A stretch of DNA of 64,000 nucleotides from Puccinia triticina (lineage: Eukaryota; Basidiomycota; Pucciniomycetes; Pucciniales; Pucciniaceae): positions 3,741,001-3,805,000 of the forward strand of contig NC_070563.1 in the NCBI RefSeq assembly GCF_026914185.1. Direction: 5' to 3'. Position 1 is the first letter of the stretch. The number at the start of each line of letters is the position of its first letter. The position numbers were made by a program, and so were the translations under genes. Below, piece after piece: positions 41,689 to 52,857 of the stretch. A model generated the notes under the pieces. That model worked only from the letters and a program-made list of their open reading frames with translations, was not told where the DNA came from and made no database searches.

Positions 41689-43829
41689 AATTTAACACAA
41701 TCACTGCCTTGAAAAATCATTCATTCTGTAAATGTATGTACCATAAATAAATTGGCCCCTCAATCCCAAGAAAAGCCTGCAGTCTTAGAGTCAGCACAGC
41801 TGGCCAAAAGATCATTTATTTCTACCTCATTTCTCTTATATCTTTTTAAACTTAATTTTTAACTTGTTTATATTTCCTTGTGCAATTTTAATCCTAGTCC
41901 TCACTGTTCAACTTTCAACACCTCTACTGAGTTTGATCTTTCTTAAAGCACATGTGTCATGTGTGCAACACGTCACCAACACGTAAAAGCGTCTTAAAGC
42001 ATCTCCAAAGGTCCCGGGGTTGATTGGCTTGCCTTTAGCAGCCTGCAAGCAGATGTCACAAGCTATCACCAATGTGTCAAAGCAGTCCATATTAAGGACT
42101 GTTGATTTGGGCGGGGGTGGATCTCACACTGCCAAAGAAAGCAGCCAAGGGCGGTGTGGTGGAAGAGAATCATCTCTGTCACAAAGTGACTGGACCACTC
42201 CTCCACAAGATTATCATGTAGAAAGTTGGGTGATTTTACTGCCATAGTGTGTAGGTTTTAGGAATGCAAGGGGAAACTCCTCTGTGCTGCGCCCTGTGAG
42301 ACATCCAGTGTCCATCCCCTCCGGGCTGAGGTTGTCGGGTTGGGAGGAGGGGGTATTAGTGTCCAAAAATGGTGAGGCGCATGATGCGGTGGTCTGCCTG
42401 AGCCCTGCCAGTAGTGAGGCGTGATAAGAAGTAGAAATCCAAAATTAAAATATAAATAACCGCAAGTATGTAGAGTAAATCCATAGTAATTACTCAAATT
42501 AAAAGAAACAAATTTGCATGTAAAGAAAAAAATCTGCAGCAAATAAAGCAACTCTGCTCTCAAACTTAGTCTGTGGCAACTATATAAGGAATTCTATTCA
42601 AACAAATTTAACAATCACATAGTTCAAGAATGACAATGTCTGTACAAGTCCTGGGGGGACAAACTCCCTCCCCCTGTAGAAAAGGAAATACATGAAGTCA
42701 TCCTCCTCCACCCGCCTCTCATGCACGCAATCCACCAAGCCACACTCCCACATACATTGTGTGTCCACTCCGCTCTCACGCTGATCTTCTGTCAAATTTG
42801 CCGCACATTGTTGACCAACATCAGAATCCTCTTGCCATAGCTTCCCTGCCCCTGCCTAGCATACAATTTTGGGATCCCACTTGCCACCTATGCCCGCTGG
42901 TGTAGCCCGCTTTGACTGCCACGGCTTCCCCCAATCACCGCCGCGACTAGCCATTCCACGCTGGCCTGCTTAGTTTGAGTCCAGCTCTGCTACAGCATTT
43001 TGTACAATTGCCCCGCGCTCCAGCTTGGTGAACCTCCTCCGTGCTGTGCTGCTCCGCGCCAGCCTTGCGCACTTGCAGTCCGCAACCCTGTCCGGACATA
43101 TTTGATTACCCAAACTGAATATATCACTACAGCGGCTTTGATTGACACCTGCTAATTTTGGCAGCTCCACTGGAGGCCAAAAACGCCTTCCGGGCCGCTA
43201 AAGTTGAGCTCAGGTCGCGCAACAGCGGCTCTGTTGGACATTCTCTTAGCATGGGGTTAGACAGGAATGAGCCAAAGCAGGTGTCAATGTTGGATAGATG
43301 TCAGAATGGCTGGTGTATGCTTGGGTGTATACAGTAGGATTGGGAAGCCCAATGCATATGCAATTCCTAAAAATATGTATTGCATTGGGGGGCTTGATTA
43401 GGGTTCTCAAAGTTGGGTGACATAAAATCCTAGAATCTTTTACTCTTTGATAAATGTCAAAAATTTGATATGGAGTTATTTGTAATGTGATCTACTATCA
43501 TCCCTCTACCCTCTGCAGGTTAACCCATATCAGTTTTTCAACAGTGAAATTGCACTCATAAGGCTTGGAATTTGTATGTTTTCAACTGTGAGAACCCTAA
43601 ATGGATGGGAATGTTTTTGTTTTAATTCAAGTAAATTTGATTGCTGCATTCAAAAGACTCATGCCACTATAATATGAACAAGATGATTTGCTACTTAGAA
43701 ACTGGATAAAGGAAAATTAGAGACCGGATGAGGGGAAAAAAAAGGAAAACTGATACTGAACTACTAGAGAAAAAAATGAGAGAAAGTAAGGAAGAAGAAA
43801 AAGGAAGGAAAAGCTGAAGATTAAGTGAA
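41689..43829. other. Intergenic, no supported gene
   Basis: Short frames only (for example 42598-42795 minus, 42970-43170 minus) without family signs. The last 150 bp before 43.83 kb are strongly purine-rich (GAGAAAAAAATGAGAGAAAG), probably the 3' flank of the next minus-strand gene. Confidence 0.45.
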
Positions 43830-44804
43830 TTAATTCCTGAAAAAGAGAAACCGAGATCGCGTCGGAGGTGGTGTTACGGGCTGAGTGGGTTGGACTCGTT
43901 CCCAGTAGTACTGATGACGCGAGATGGGGGCAAAGCTGGGGGTGGAATCTGAGCTGGTTCGGATGGAGCTGGCGGAAGATGGGAGATTGTTGGGGGAAGA
44001 AGAGCCTGCTGAGAGTGAGCTTGAAGCGCGTGAGTCGAAGACCGAAGGGATCCTTCTGAGGAACGCGACGGTTGCTCGGACTGGTTTGACTGCACGTTCG
44101 TCATCTTCATCGTCTTCCTCATCATCGCTATCGTCCAAGTAGCCGTCATTATTGTTGAGGAATACCGACAGAAAATCACGTTCCGCGTGCTGGTTGTTGC
44201 TGCTTCTTGAGACTTTGTATTTGGAGGCCGCGTTGTGAATGTTGGGTGAACACCACGAGGGGGATAAGCTGTACTCTTTCTTCTCGGCCTTGATGCTCGT
44301 GATCTCCTCGAGCTGTTCCTCTTGCTCACTTGCAACCGGACGGGATTGGATTTTTTGAAGCATCTTTGCACATCCGCCGGAGTCCAATCTAGAAATTGAA
44401 CAATTGATTTTGGAGGGCGATGAGAGGCAAGGTGATAAGGCAACCCGAGTTTGCAAATTTAGAGGTGAACTGGTAGTTTGCTGTTGGGAGACGGAAGCTC
44501 GAGTTGAGATGCGCGGTTTCTGCCCGCGAACTGATGAAGGGCGGTAAGAGGCCTGTTTCTGTCGGACGCAGTTGCTGCTTTGGGGTTGTTCACGTTGCTT
44601 GGGGCGGGCAAGGTTGCGACGAGGCTGCGATGAGGATTGGATGGAAGACATCTTGATGCGAGTACGGTTAAACTCGCGAGAGCTGTGAGCTGAGTGCGAA
44701 GTGTAAAGGGTGGTGTGATACTGGGGGTTGAGCGCAGGAATAGTTGGGAGCGGGGGCTTTCCGAAAACTATGAGGGATGAAGTGGGATGATGGTGGGAAC
44801 TCAT
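43830..44804 (-). CDS. Hypothetical low-complexity acidic protein
   Basis: Single open frame, 324 aa from the ATG at 44804 (MSSHHHP), or 273 aa from 44651 (MSSIQSS). A TATAAAA lies at about 44817-44823, so transcription may start between the two and favour the inner start. The protein is Ser/Arg/Gln-rich with an acidic run (YLDDSDDEEDDEDDE), followed by VKPVRATVAFLRRIPSVFDS. The tail is Pro/Thr/Arg-rich. The RATVAFLRRIPSVFD stretch looks like a short conserved motif, but I do not recognise it. There are no membrane segments or signal peptide. Frame length and composition favour a real gene, but there is no family evidence. Confidence 0.55.
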   Translation of the reverse strand: MSSHHHPTSSLIVFGKPPLPTIPALNPQYHTTLYTSHSAHSSREFNRTRIKMSSIQSSSQPRRNLARPKQREQPQSSNCVRQKQASYRPSSVRGQKPRISTRASVSQQQTTSSPLNLQTRVALSPCLSSPSKINCSISRLDSGGCAKMLQKIQSRPVASEQEEQLEEITSIKAEKKEYSLSPSWCSPNIHNAASKYKVSRSSNNQHAERDFLSVFLNNNDGYLDDSDDEEDDEDDERAVKPVRATVAFLRRIPSVFDSRASSSLSAGSSSPNNLPSSASSIRTSSDSTPSFAPISRHQYYWERVQPTQPVTPPPTRSRFLFFRN

Positions 44805-46647
44805 AACGGTAGTCCTCTTTTTATAGAAAAACCTAGCTGGCTCGAAAACATGCACATTGACATTCCGCCCAGTTAGTCGTCTGACTCTGACTTGACCCAA
44901 TTGCAAGCCCACTCAAATGAGGACCGGCCGAGATGGCGGTCCGGCCTCTTCCCCGCGTAGGGCTCGGCGGACCAGATTGAAATCGTCTCCAAAAAAATAT
45001 TAACCAGCCCTCTCTTGGTTCTGCCTTCAACTTGCTCGTCATGAGGGGTCCCAGGATCGCCCCGGGCCCAGGCTAACATGTCCTGACAGTTCACCATTCA
45101 TGCACACCCACTGGAGCCAAGTTAGTTGCTTCCAGCCCCCTCCCACATGCCGTTCCGCACTAGCATGCAGGCACATCAAGGGTCCCGGTTTCTCCACGGC
45201 GGCGCACGGGCTGAGGCTGTGCCAAGCCGGCCTTGCGGACAGATCCGGGCATGCCCTTACATCCCTATCCAAGGCGTGCTCATGGCAGTCTCAGCCTTTT
45301 TCATTTCTCCTGTTGGGGTCGTGGACGAGGGGACCTTTCTTGGTTGGTCCGAATCCCTGACATGTGCTGCGGTAGCGCCACGACGCTCTCAACGCGTCTT
45401 GCGTCCCCACCTTCTCACAGAGCTCGTTGAGTCACCCCTGTTTTTGGGGGACTATTATTTGAGCTCTCTTCTGTGCGTTGCGCCCGGTGGCTGCTGTACC
45501 ACCACCCTCCCAGCTCATCCATGTGAGTGGTCAGGGTGTGTTTCCGGGCTCATTCTAGGCCCGGGGAGATTCATCCAAGCCGGAAAGGAGAACGCCCGAA
45601 TCGAAAAAAATGGAAAAAATGGGGTCGACATTGTTCCCTCTCTGAGTCTTGGAAAGATGTTAATATTTCCAGCTCAACTGGCCTCTTTCCTCTGAACTCG
45701 AATCGCACCCACCGAATTAGGTTTGAGCTGAGCCAGCCAGGTTTCAAAATAGATACCGAGAAATAGCTCATCAAACCAAGTCGAATCGATGTCCGCACTG
45801 TATCTACATCCATGTTGTGTCGCGTGTTACGCATCGTCAAATGCCTCCCTGTGAAGTTTGATGAAAACACCCATTGGAGAAAGGGCCAGGCTTTCAGGGG
45901 AGTAGATATCACCACGAGACGATTCGACGTCATCCGACATTGTAGGCCGGCTTGCGTTACGTCCCGCAAGCAAATTCCACTAAGGTATATTTCTACAAAC
46001 AATCGGCCAAAACATTGTGTAAAATATACAATCGACAATGTTGCTTCCTTTTGTCTCTAGAGTTGGCCGTGATACATTTTGGCCATTCGATCTCGCTCAA
46101 ATCAAACTGGCAGCCGGTCTCGGTCGAGGGTCTCGTTGGATTCCGACTGGCCTGGCATTTGGGACAAACGATCTCTAAACAATGGCAAGTGATCTATTTC
46201 TGGATTGTTGGCTTTAGACATGAGGTTACATGACTTGTAAGAGCATAGTCGTGCTGAGTCTACCTTCCTTAGCCTTTTTTTACTCAGTGACGCAATAATA
46301 ATGCCCCCGGCCCATTGCCCTGAGGTTTCTATCCGCCAACGTTTCCGTTTCTTTGGAAACTTTCGCGAATGGTTCACCCATCATCACCTGCTATTTTTTT
46401 TCTCACACCGGACATTCCTCCGGTCTTCTCTACCCTCAGTCTCCACGACTACATTTTTGGCGAAGAGTTCCCCCCTTCTTCCCACACCGATTGGCATTCT
46501 TAACCGCTCCCGACTTAGAATACAATTGCCGTTCCCCAATTCCTTTCGTCAATCCTCCAATTCAATTTCATCTGACCGTCTTATCCAGTCCCCAATCGGG
46601 AGGCCAAAAAGTCTTTACAAATTACGTCTCCGAAAGAGAATTTAACC
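44805..46647. other. Long intergenic region, no supported gene
   Basis: Several mid-size frames exist (for example 45126-45695 plus, 45571-46038 minus), but they overlap each other, lack domains and have no splice-supported continuation. The 46.38-46.64 kb stretch is pyrimidine-rich and precedes the AA9 gene. Confidence 0.45.
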
Positions 46648-48045
46648 ATGGGTGGACTCAACTTATTACTTGTTCTAGTACTATACTTCGTCCTAATATC
46701 TACCGTGGCTAGTCATGGTTATGTGAAGTCCTGGGCATCTGAAGACTTAAAATTTCAAAAGGCTCAAAAACAACCTCTCAGTGACACCGCTTTCCGGAAC
46801 GCGCCATCAAATATCGGCTGGATTGGCAGTCAATTTATCAACACGCCTGCATTCGTTTGTGGAGCCTCAGAAACTCCAAAGGATAAGGTGGCCCCACCAG
46901 GCGGAATCCTGTTCAGTGCGCCCGAGCAAAGCGCGAAAAAGACTATGTCGGTCAACGCTGGTAGCAAGGTATCGTTAATTATTGGAGGGAACCAGGGTGA
47001 AGGGTAAGCTAAGACGACTATCGTTGGTATTCTTAAACTAATTTTCCATGTTCGATATGTCCAGCTTTCCTCACCCCACTGGACATATGCTGGCCTATCT
47101 TGGCTATTGCGGAAAATCTTCGACGGCTTGTCAGGACTTTGATGCCTCTAAAACGGAATATCACATGATACAAGCCGAAGCCGATGGGATCTCTAACAAG
47201 CTCCGGAAACAGTTTAATTCTGAACAAGATGGACATCGCTGGGATGTCCCAATTCCGAAAGACATTGTGGATGGAAGCTATATTCTGCGGCTGGAAATGT
47301 AAGCTTTCTCTCGAACAGCACTGCTGACAAAGAAAAAGGTACCCAAAGCATGAGCTCTAACAATATGATTTTTTCTCCTTCTTTTTTCAGGATCGCATTT
47401 GGCCAATCAAGTTCTGAAGAGGGCCACCAGGATCAATACTACGTATTTTGTGGACAAATAGCAGTCAAAGGAGGTACCGGATCAACTCCTATCCCGGAAG
47501 ATGACCAGCCCACCGTCAGGCTTCCAGGCGCATACAAATCTGGAAATATCAGCCCGAAATCACTACCCTCCCCGCTCAAGTTGGTCGCAGACTTGAGTGC
47601 CAAAGAGGCTAACAGTTCAAAAACAAAGTTTGAAGCAAAATCTTTTGAAAAAGATGAACGCGACGAAATTTTGTCCACTGGTTCCTCAGCGGATCCAGAC
47701 CCGCCAGCATCGCCACCAGCATCCTCGGATAAAACAGATAAGATATCGGCGACATGTGGTGATCGATGTTTCAACAAAAAATTGACCGAGGTGAAGGATT
47801 TGGCTCCGAGCTGCTCTGTCGATCAACTCGCATGTCTTTGCAAATCTCAGAAATTTGTGAAGGCCTATCAATCTTGTTGCAATGATCATTGTCAGGTGAG
47901 TTTCCTTGGACCTCATTGCATACGTCGTTCGGTCTTATCGCTCGATCTCATCACTTGCGATATCTACGCTTTATTTCTCCTTTAGGGCGTTCGAGAAACT
48001 CGTGCAGCTGTCAACGACATATACGTCAAATGCGATTCAGCCTAG
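46648..48045 (+). CDS. AA9-type copper LPMO with C-terminal CFEM domain
   Basis: Model: 46648-47003, 47065-47298, 47391-47895, 47986-48045; 384 aa, all joins in frame. The signal peptide ends ..STVAS and leaves His23 (HGYVKSW) as mature residue 1, as needed for the copper histidine brace. Further AA9 marks are a second-His candidate in the PHPTGHMLAYLGYC region (His122/His126), WDVPIPKDIVDGSYILRLEM (the 'PxxIxxGxYLLRxE' region) and the QYYVFCGQIAVKGG end with its Tyr. The His of the usual RHEIIALH is not kept (LRLEMIAFG). LPMOs oxidatively cleave polysaccharides such as cellulose. After an S/P/D/K-rich linker, residues 317-381 form a Cys-rich module with CSVDQLACLC, including the Asp341 position used for haem binding in CFEM proteins, and CCNDHC. 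No GPI signal or CBM1 is seen. Secreted enzyme; substrate unknown. Confidence 0.85.
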
Positions 48046-48517
48046 TCTTCCTATACTTCGGAAGACCGCCCATATTGTCAAGGATTGATCTTTGATGATC
48101 TCGCAATTTGTATTCTTCTCTTTGTCTTGGGGGCTTCGTTGTGTATATAATTTTCAAATGGTTTGTAGCTTGCAGCTCACATGTTCGGTTGATTTCTCTA
48201 GTTTGTTTTTGTTAAATTATCAATTCTTCTTCGACTCGAGTCTCTTTCTAAATCCTTGATCAAGTGAGCCATGACTTGGTTATTCGCGAAGTACGTATAG
48301 GATGCATTATGGCTTGACGTGATTTCCTTGAGACCAAAACTATTGAGATCAGCTGATTGTCTGCAATCATCCACCCATCCTTTCGAACTCATTGCTCACC
48401 AAGCTGAGTGTTTGAGTTTGATAGCCTCCTTAGTGCGTTTGAGTTGACGAAGAGGCTGGACAATGCCGTCTCAAATATAGATGAAATATGTTGGGGTAGG
48501 ACACAAGTACCTCCCCA

Positions 48518-48600
48518 GAGCATCCGCATTGTCGTAGGAGTAACTTGAGGAGTAGCAGATAAGCTTACCCCCCGGATTAGCGCCACTCCTGCCCTCCAAC
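48518..48600 (+). repeat. Truncated copy of the 56.6-kb MITE
   Basis: Starts GAGCATCCGCATTG and continues with ..ACTTGAGGAGTAGCAGATAAGCTTAC and GGATTAGCG, parallel to the first ~85 bp of the element at 56615. The right terminus is missing. Confidence 0.8.
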
Positions 48601-49768
48601 CACATCGGCGAGGGCATGTTAGCTTATGTATGTAAGTTGTGTCTGGTCAGCCAGGGGCAGCCGCAGGGAAGGGCAGGGCACTGGGGCCTGCATGTGTATA
48701 GCCATTCCAAAAACGCTTGGCTTCCTTGGAAGGATTTTCCACTTGGATTCCCTACTAACTTAACTAAGTCCCTCTATTGGGGACGCCGTCCCGCAGGGAC
48801 CCTCCAAAGGAGCGACTTCGACCCTGCGGCAGGAGAGAATTTATAGAAAAATGATGTTTTTCAATCCTTTCTCATCTGAACGCGCCATTTGTCACCAGGT
48901 AATAAGTTTGTGGGGAAGCAAAATGTGCACAACATCATGGAGTTCCTTTGTACATATTATACAAATTTTTTGGGGCCTTGGGTGCCCCATGAAGTCCTTT
49001 ATTGTGACTGACAAGTGTCCACTTCATTGTGCATTCCACATTTTGCACTCTACAGAATCTGAAATTGATAATGTTACAACTATGATTGCAGCCCAGAGGA
49101 GTTGAGGATGAGAAAAAATTGTAGAAAGAAGGGTGCAGCTGAAGCCATCCCAGAAATGTAAATTAAAGCAAAAAAGGTTCAGAAACTCATGTGGGAGATT
49201 GGTTTTAAAAAAGTCCCCACCAAAATGCCTAATTCTCTACTGCCACGGGGTTGACATAGAATGTGAGTCCCTCTTTTGGAGATTGCTTTGCTCCCCCGAG
49301 GAGGGAATTAGCTAATTTAGAAATTTTAGCAACAAAAAAAATAGAAAAATTGGTGCGCTACCCGCAGGTCAAATTCACAGTGGTGCTGGCGCTCCAGCTT
49401 AGCGCGATCCCCTTGTTTCAGGCCGAGGGACGGGGGACCTGGATCGCCAAAAGCCCCAGTGGGCATATCTGCCATCAAGTTGCATAGGCCATTGATTGGA
49501 ATTCTAAGCATGATTTGAGGGCGCTCAATCATCAATGTAAATCTGGCAGAGCTTTATTTGGGTAGAATGAATGTTTTTGTTAACTTTTAAGACATGTGCT
49601 TCATCATTGTAAAACTTTTTTGTTGAAAAGAAACCTATAATTAGTTATCCAAGCAAATAGTTATGGATCAATGATTTTTCTGCCTAGATTTGATGATTAC
49701 AAAGCAGCCGGTTAGCCTAAATGTAATTGACATGAATTTATTTGAGATGTCCACTTTACACCCATTGG

Positions 49769-49935
49769 GGGGTACCTGTTGCCCTTCAACAGGTATTTGT
49801 GGGCCCTTGCAGGGACCCATGGCTGGTGCAGAGCTATGTACTTCCTTGAATTCTTACTAAGATGGAACACCCCTCACCCGCCATGGGTGCCTGCAAGGGC
49901 ACACAAGTACCTTCTGAAGCGTGGCAGGTACCCGC
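49769..49935. repeat. Small inverted-repeat element
   Basis: The arm with GGTACCTG..GCCCTTGCAGGGACCCATGGC (49771-49823) is mirrored by GCCATGGGTGCCTGCAAGGGC..GGCAGGTACC (49880-49931). The loop is ~60 bp. The words GGTACC and CCGCCAACGGGT recall the GGGTACC-rich DNA at 22.76 kb. Confidence 0.75.
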
Positions 49936-49984
49936 CAACGGGTGCAAAATGGCCCCCGGACTGGGTTGCGATTTGGTTCCGGCA

Positions 49985-50032
49985 ACACATGGGAGTTGTT
50001 TTCCCAGAAAACGGGAGCCGTTTTTCCAATCC
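49985..50032 (+). repeat. Fragment like the 21-kb foldback ends
   Basis: The words ACATGGGAGTTGTTTTCCCA and GGGAGCCGTTTTTCCAA follow the same order as the right end of the foldback element at 22.66-22.70 kb. Only about 50 bp is shared. Confidence 0.65.
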
Positions 50033-51035
50033 TCTCAATTTATTGCACATCTCTGAAGATTGGTATCCATCCAGTTTGACACAAATTTTCATCTGGATAA
50101 ATGCCCGCCGCTTCGAAGGGGCCTTGCAAAGCAAGCCTCTGAAAGAGGGGCTTGTGAGCAAAGTGTCCACCATGGCCTGAGAGCTACGGCTTTTTTTGGC
50201 TTCTTTGCAACTCCACACACCGTGAACTTTGGCATGGAGTGAATCATCTCATCTTTGTGGCCACAGCACTTTTTGGCACATTTCAAGCAAATAATATCCA
50301 TTCCCTTGGGTGGTGGCAAGAGTCCAAAGGCGCCGTGTTCAATATTGGCAGCGGGGCATACCTTGCCCCCCAGGCCTGCTTAAAGTTGTTTAACAATGTT
50401 CACAAAAAGCCTTGAACACCCGCTTGATAATATCCATGCAAGTTGGACCCGGCCAACTTGGAATCCCCCATTGACAGCAAAGTATGCAACCAGATGCAAC
50501 CCCTTGGCCATCTAGCCCAGAAAGATGAAGAAAACCCAAGCTTTGAAAGAGATACAGCCCCTGTATTCCTCCAGTGGTTCACGTCAAGAAGGTCGTACTG
50601 GCCAGAACCCATGATATTTTTGGCCAGCTATCACAGCGCAGACAAGCAATTTGGGAATTACAGTATATGTATAGCAATGATGTCCTTAGGGATACATACA
50701 ACTTTCAGGCTACAACAGTATATATATATATTTTTGCGGTACATGTATATAGAGAGGATAGGCATAAATATGTACTCTGGAGGAGAAAATACATCTAGCT
50801 GTGGGGAAATTAAGAGATCAGGGGAGATGGGCAGGTCGGGTTCCGGGAATATATATGAGAGGACCAGAAAAGAGGGATACAAGAAACTGGGAATCGGACG
50901 GCTTGGTGATTGGTCTTGAGCTTGCACTGGATACGTCAGGGAATAAGCTTTAGTATATAAATCAAGAGGGGTTCTTCCTAGATGCGCAAGAACGGCGAAG
51001 TAGCTTTGGACTGTCCAAATATAAACAGATTATTG

Positions 51036-52699
51036 TTAAAGATAAGCGAACGAGCACCATTTCTGCCAACTGAGGATGAGAGGTTTGACGATGCGTTCGA
51101 AGGAGCCTTGGTCGAGTAGAAAGAGCTCCTGGTGAGTTTTGCCGCAATCGGCGCAAACAGTCTTGCGGTTCGTGGCGGGGCGTTGGAGGGCGGCGTGGCC
51201 GGCGAGTTCGAGGAGGGCGAGGCGCTCCCATTTGCGATGGAAGCGGATGCCGTCGCGGGCGACGGAGTGAGCGCCGTTGAGATAGCAAGGCGCGGGGCCG
51301 GGTGCTTCGGGGAAGATCCCGCGGACGATGGGCTCGCGCGACGGACACTGCTTCATCCATTGGCCGAGCCGCGCCACCGGCCGGACCGACCGCCCGACTT
51401 TGATGTACGTCCCTCCGCCTTCCACGCCCGCCGCCTTCGGCCGCATCTCGTGACAGTACAGATATCCCGTCGAGCTGCCGTCCTTCTCACTCGGCACCTT
51501 CGACATCTCCATCTTCAATGCGATCTTCACGTCTTCCGGCAACCCCGGCGCAATCCAATCTATACAAACGACAGCCTCTGTCAGCACCCCGCGATGGTCA
51601 CCCGAGCCGGGCGGACAAGCGGGCACGCACCCGAGAACTTGACCCATGTGCTATTGGCGAACCATGCGCCTTCTTGGGCGCGAGTTTTGTGGTAATGCTG
51701 GAAGCAAAAGCGGGGGACTGTGGAGTGCGGGGTGGGGGACGGGTCGTCATGGGCGGAGCTGGAGAGCCCGAGGATCGCGTCGAGCTCGTCGAACCGCTCG
51801 GCCATCCCCTCGCTCGCCTTCATCGGCCTGCGCGAGCACGGCTTTCCCTGCTGAGTCGTGCCTGCACAGCGGCCGGTCGCCGACGGAGTGGCTGTGGGCG
51901 AGTCGGATGGGGAGGTCGCCGCGGTGATGGTCGGCGTTTTCGGCGGGCGGCTTGTTTGTGTGGCGGGCTTGCTGGGCGTCGAGGGCTTCGCCGCGGCGAG
52001 GGGCTCGGTTTTGCTCGGCTTTCTGTGTGGGGTTGGAGGCTTGGACGCGGTGGACTGATGTTTGGCGGGGTTTGGGGAGGTCGGGCCGGTGAGATCGATC
52101 GCAACTTTTCCTGCTGGGTTTGAGTGCCAGGGGTTGGGCGCGTTTGGGGTTGGCTTGGACGGGGTTTGGATGGGGCTGGGCAGGTTGATGTTTAGTTTGT
52201 TTGAGCTGCTCAGGGGTTTGGATGCGGCCGGCTTTGGATGTGAAGCAGACATGGTGTTATTATTGGGCCTGGCTTCTGTTGGGCGAGCATGATTGGTGTT
52301 GAGGGGTGTGGGGGATGGGGGCAGGGCTTGAGGTTTCTTTCCGGTTGGTTGTGGGATGGGGAAGGCGATTGGCTTCGGGTGATTGATCGGAGGGCTTGGT
52401 GGGGCTGGAGGTCGTGAGGCGGGGATGGGCAGAGGCATCCGGATGGGCGATCCTGATGGGTTTTGGGGGGGTGATGGTATCGGGGGCCTTTGGGGAGCGT
52501 ACCAGGTCTTGCTTTGGGCGGCTGGACGCTGGCAGGATGTGCGTTGCCATTGGGCTGTGGGGTGAGGCTGCTGGGCTCCTGGAGGCTGCTCGTGCGATGG
52601 ATGGTGGCTGAGACGCATACGCTGGAAACGGCCGAGGATCCTGTCGATGCGTGAGGGGCCCGGCGGGTTCCCCCCTTCTGGTTCCTCCGGGCTGGCCAT
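51036..52699 (-). CDS. Mug113/T5orf172-type GIY-YIG domain protein
   Basis: Model: 52699-51631 and 51559-51036, intron 71 bp (GTGCGT..TATAG); 530 aa. The first ~300 residues are Pro/Ser/Thr-rich and probably disordered. Then comes a small Cys motif, RCAGTTQQGKPCSRRP, seen in basidiomycete members of this group, and FCFQHYHK. The C-terminal domain begins DWIAPGLPEDVK and has GYLYCHEM (388-395) and YIKVGRSVRPVARLGQW (about 408-424), the two strands of a GIY-YIG nuclease-like fold, followed by WERLALLELAG (candidate catalytic Glu) and a CADCGKTHQE zinc-ribbon-like pair. Fission yeast Mug113 is meiotically induced; enzyme activity of the family is not established. It is divergent from mad2 over 158 bp. 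Confidence 0.85.
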
Positions 52700-52857
52700 C
52701 GTGGCTGGTCGGCGAGGATGTTGGCGGGGAGAAGTGACTGGGAGGAGGAAGACTGGCTGGATTACATCAGCACCGCCCTATGTATGTAAGCACCGCCCGC
52801 CACTCACAGCAGCAGATTTCAACAACCGCAAACCTCCGAGGAACGCAGCCAAAGAAC
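52700..52857. promoter_or_regulatory. Bidirectional upstream region, Mug113-like / mad2
   Basis: 158 bp separate the two divergent start codons. No TATA box is seen. If mad2 instead starts at the upstream ATG 52780 the gap is 80 bp. Confidence 0.55.

Larger units (their letters stand above)
48046..51035. other. Repeat-rich intergenic region
   Basis: Holds a MITE fragment (48518), an inverted-repeat element (49769-49935) and a fragment similar to the ends of the 21-kb foldback (49985). The remaining frames (for example 49779-50180, 50443-50919) overlap these repeats and are not called. AT-rich runs TATATATATATTT occur near 50.72 kb. Confidence 0.5.

Noticed and set aside
45126..46038. Frames of 155-189 codons on both strands
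   Set aside because: Overlapping each other, no domain, signal peptide or splice-supported continuation.
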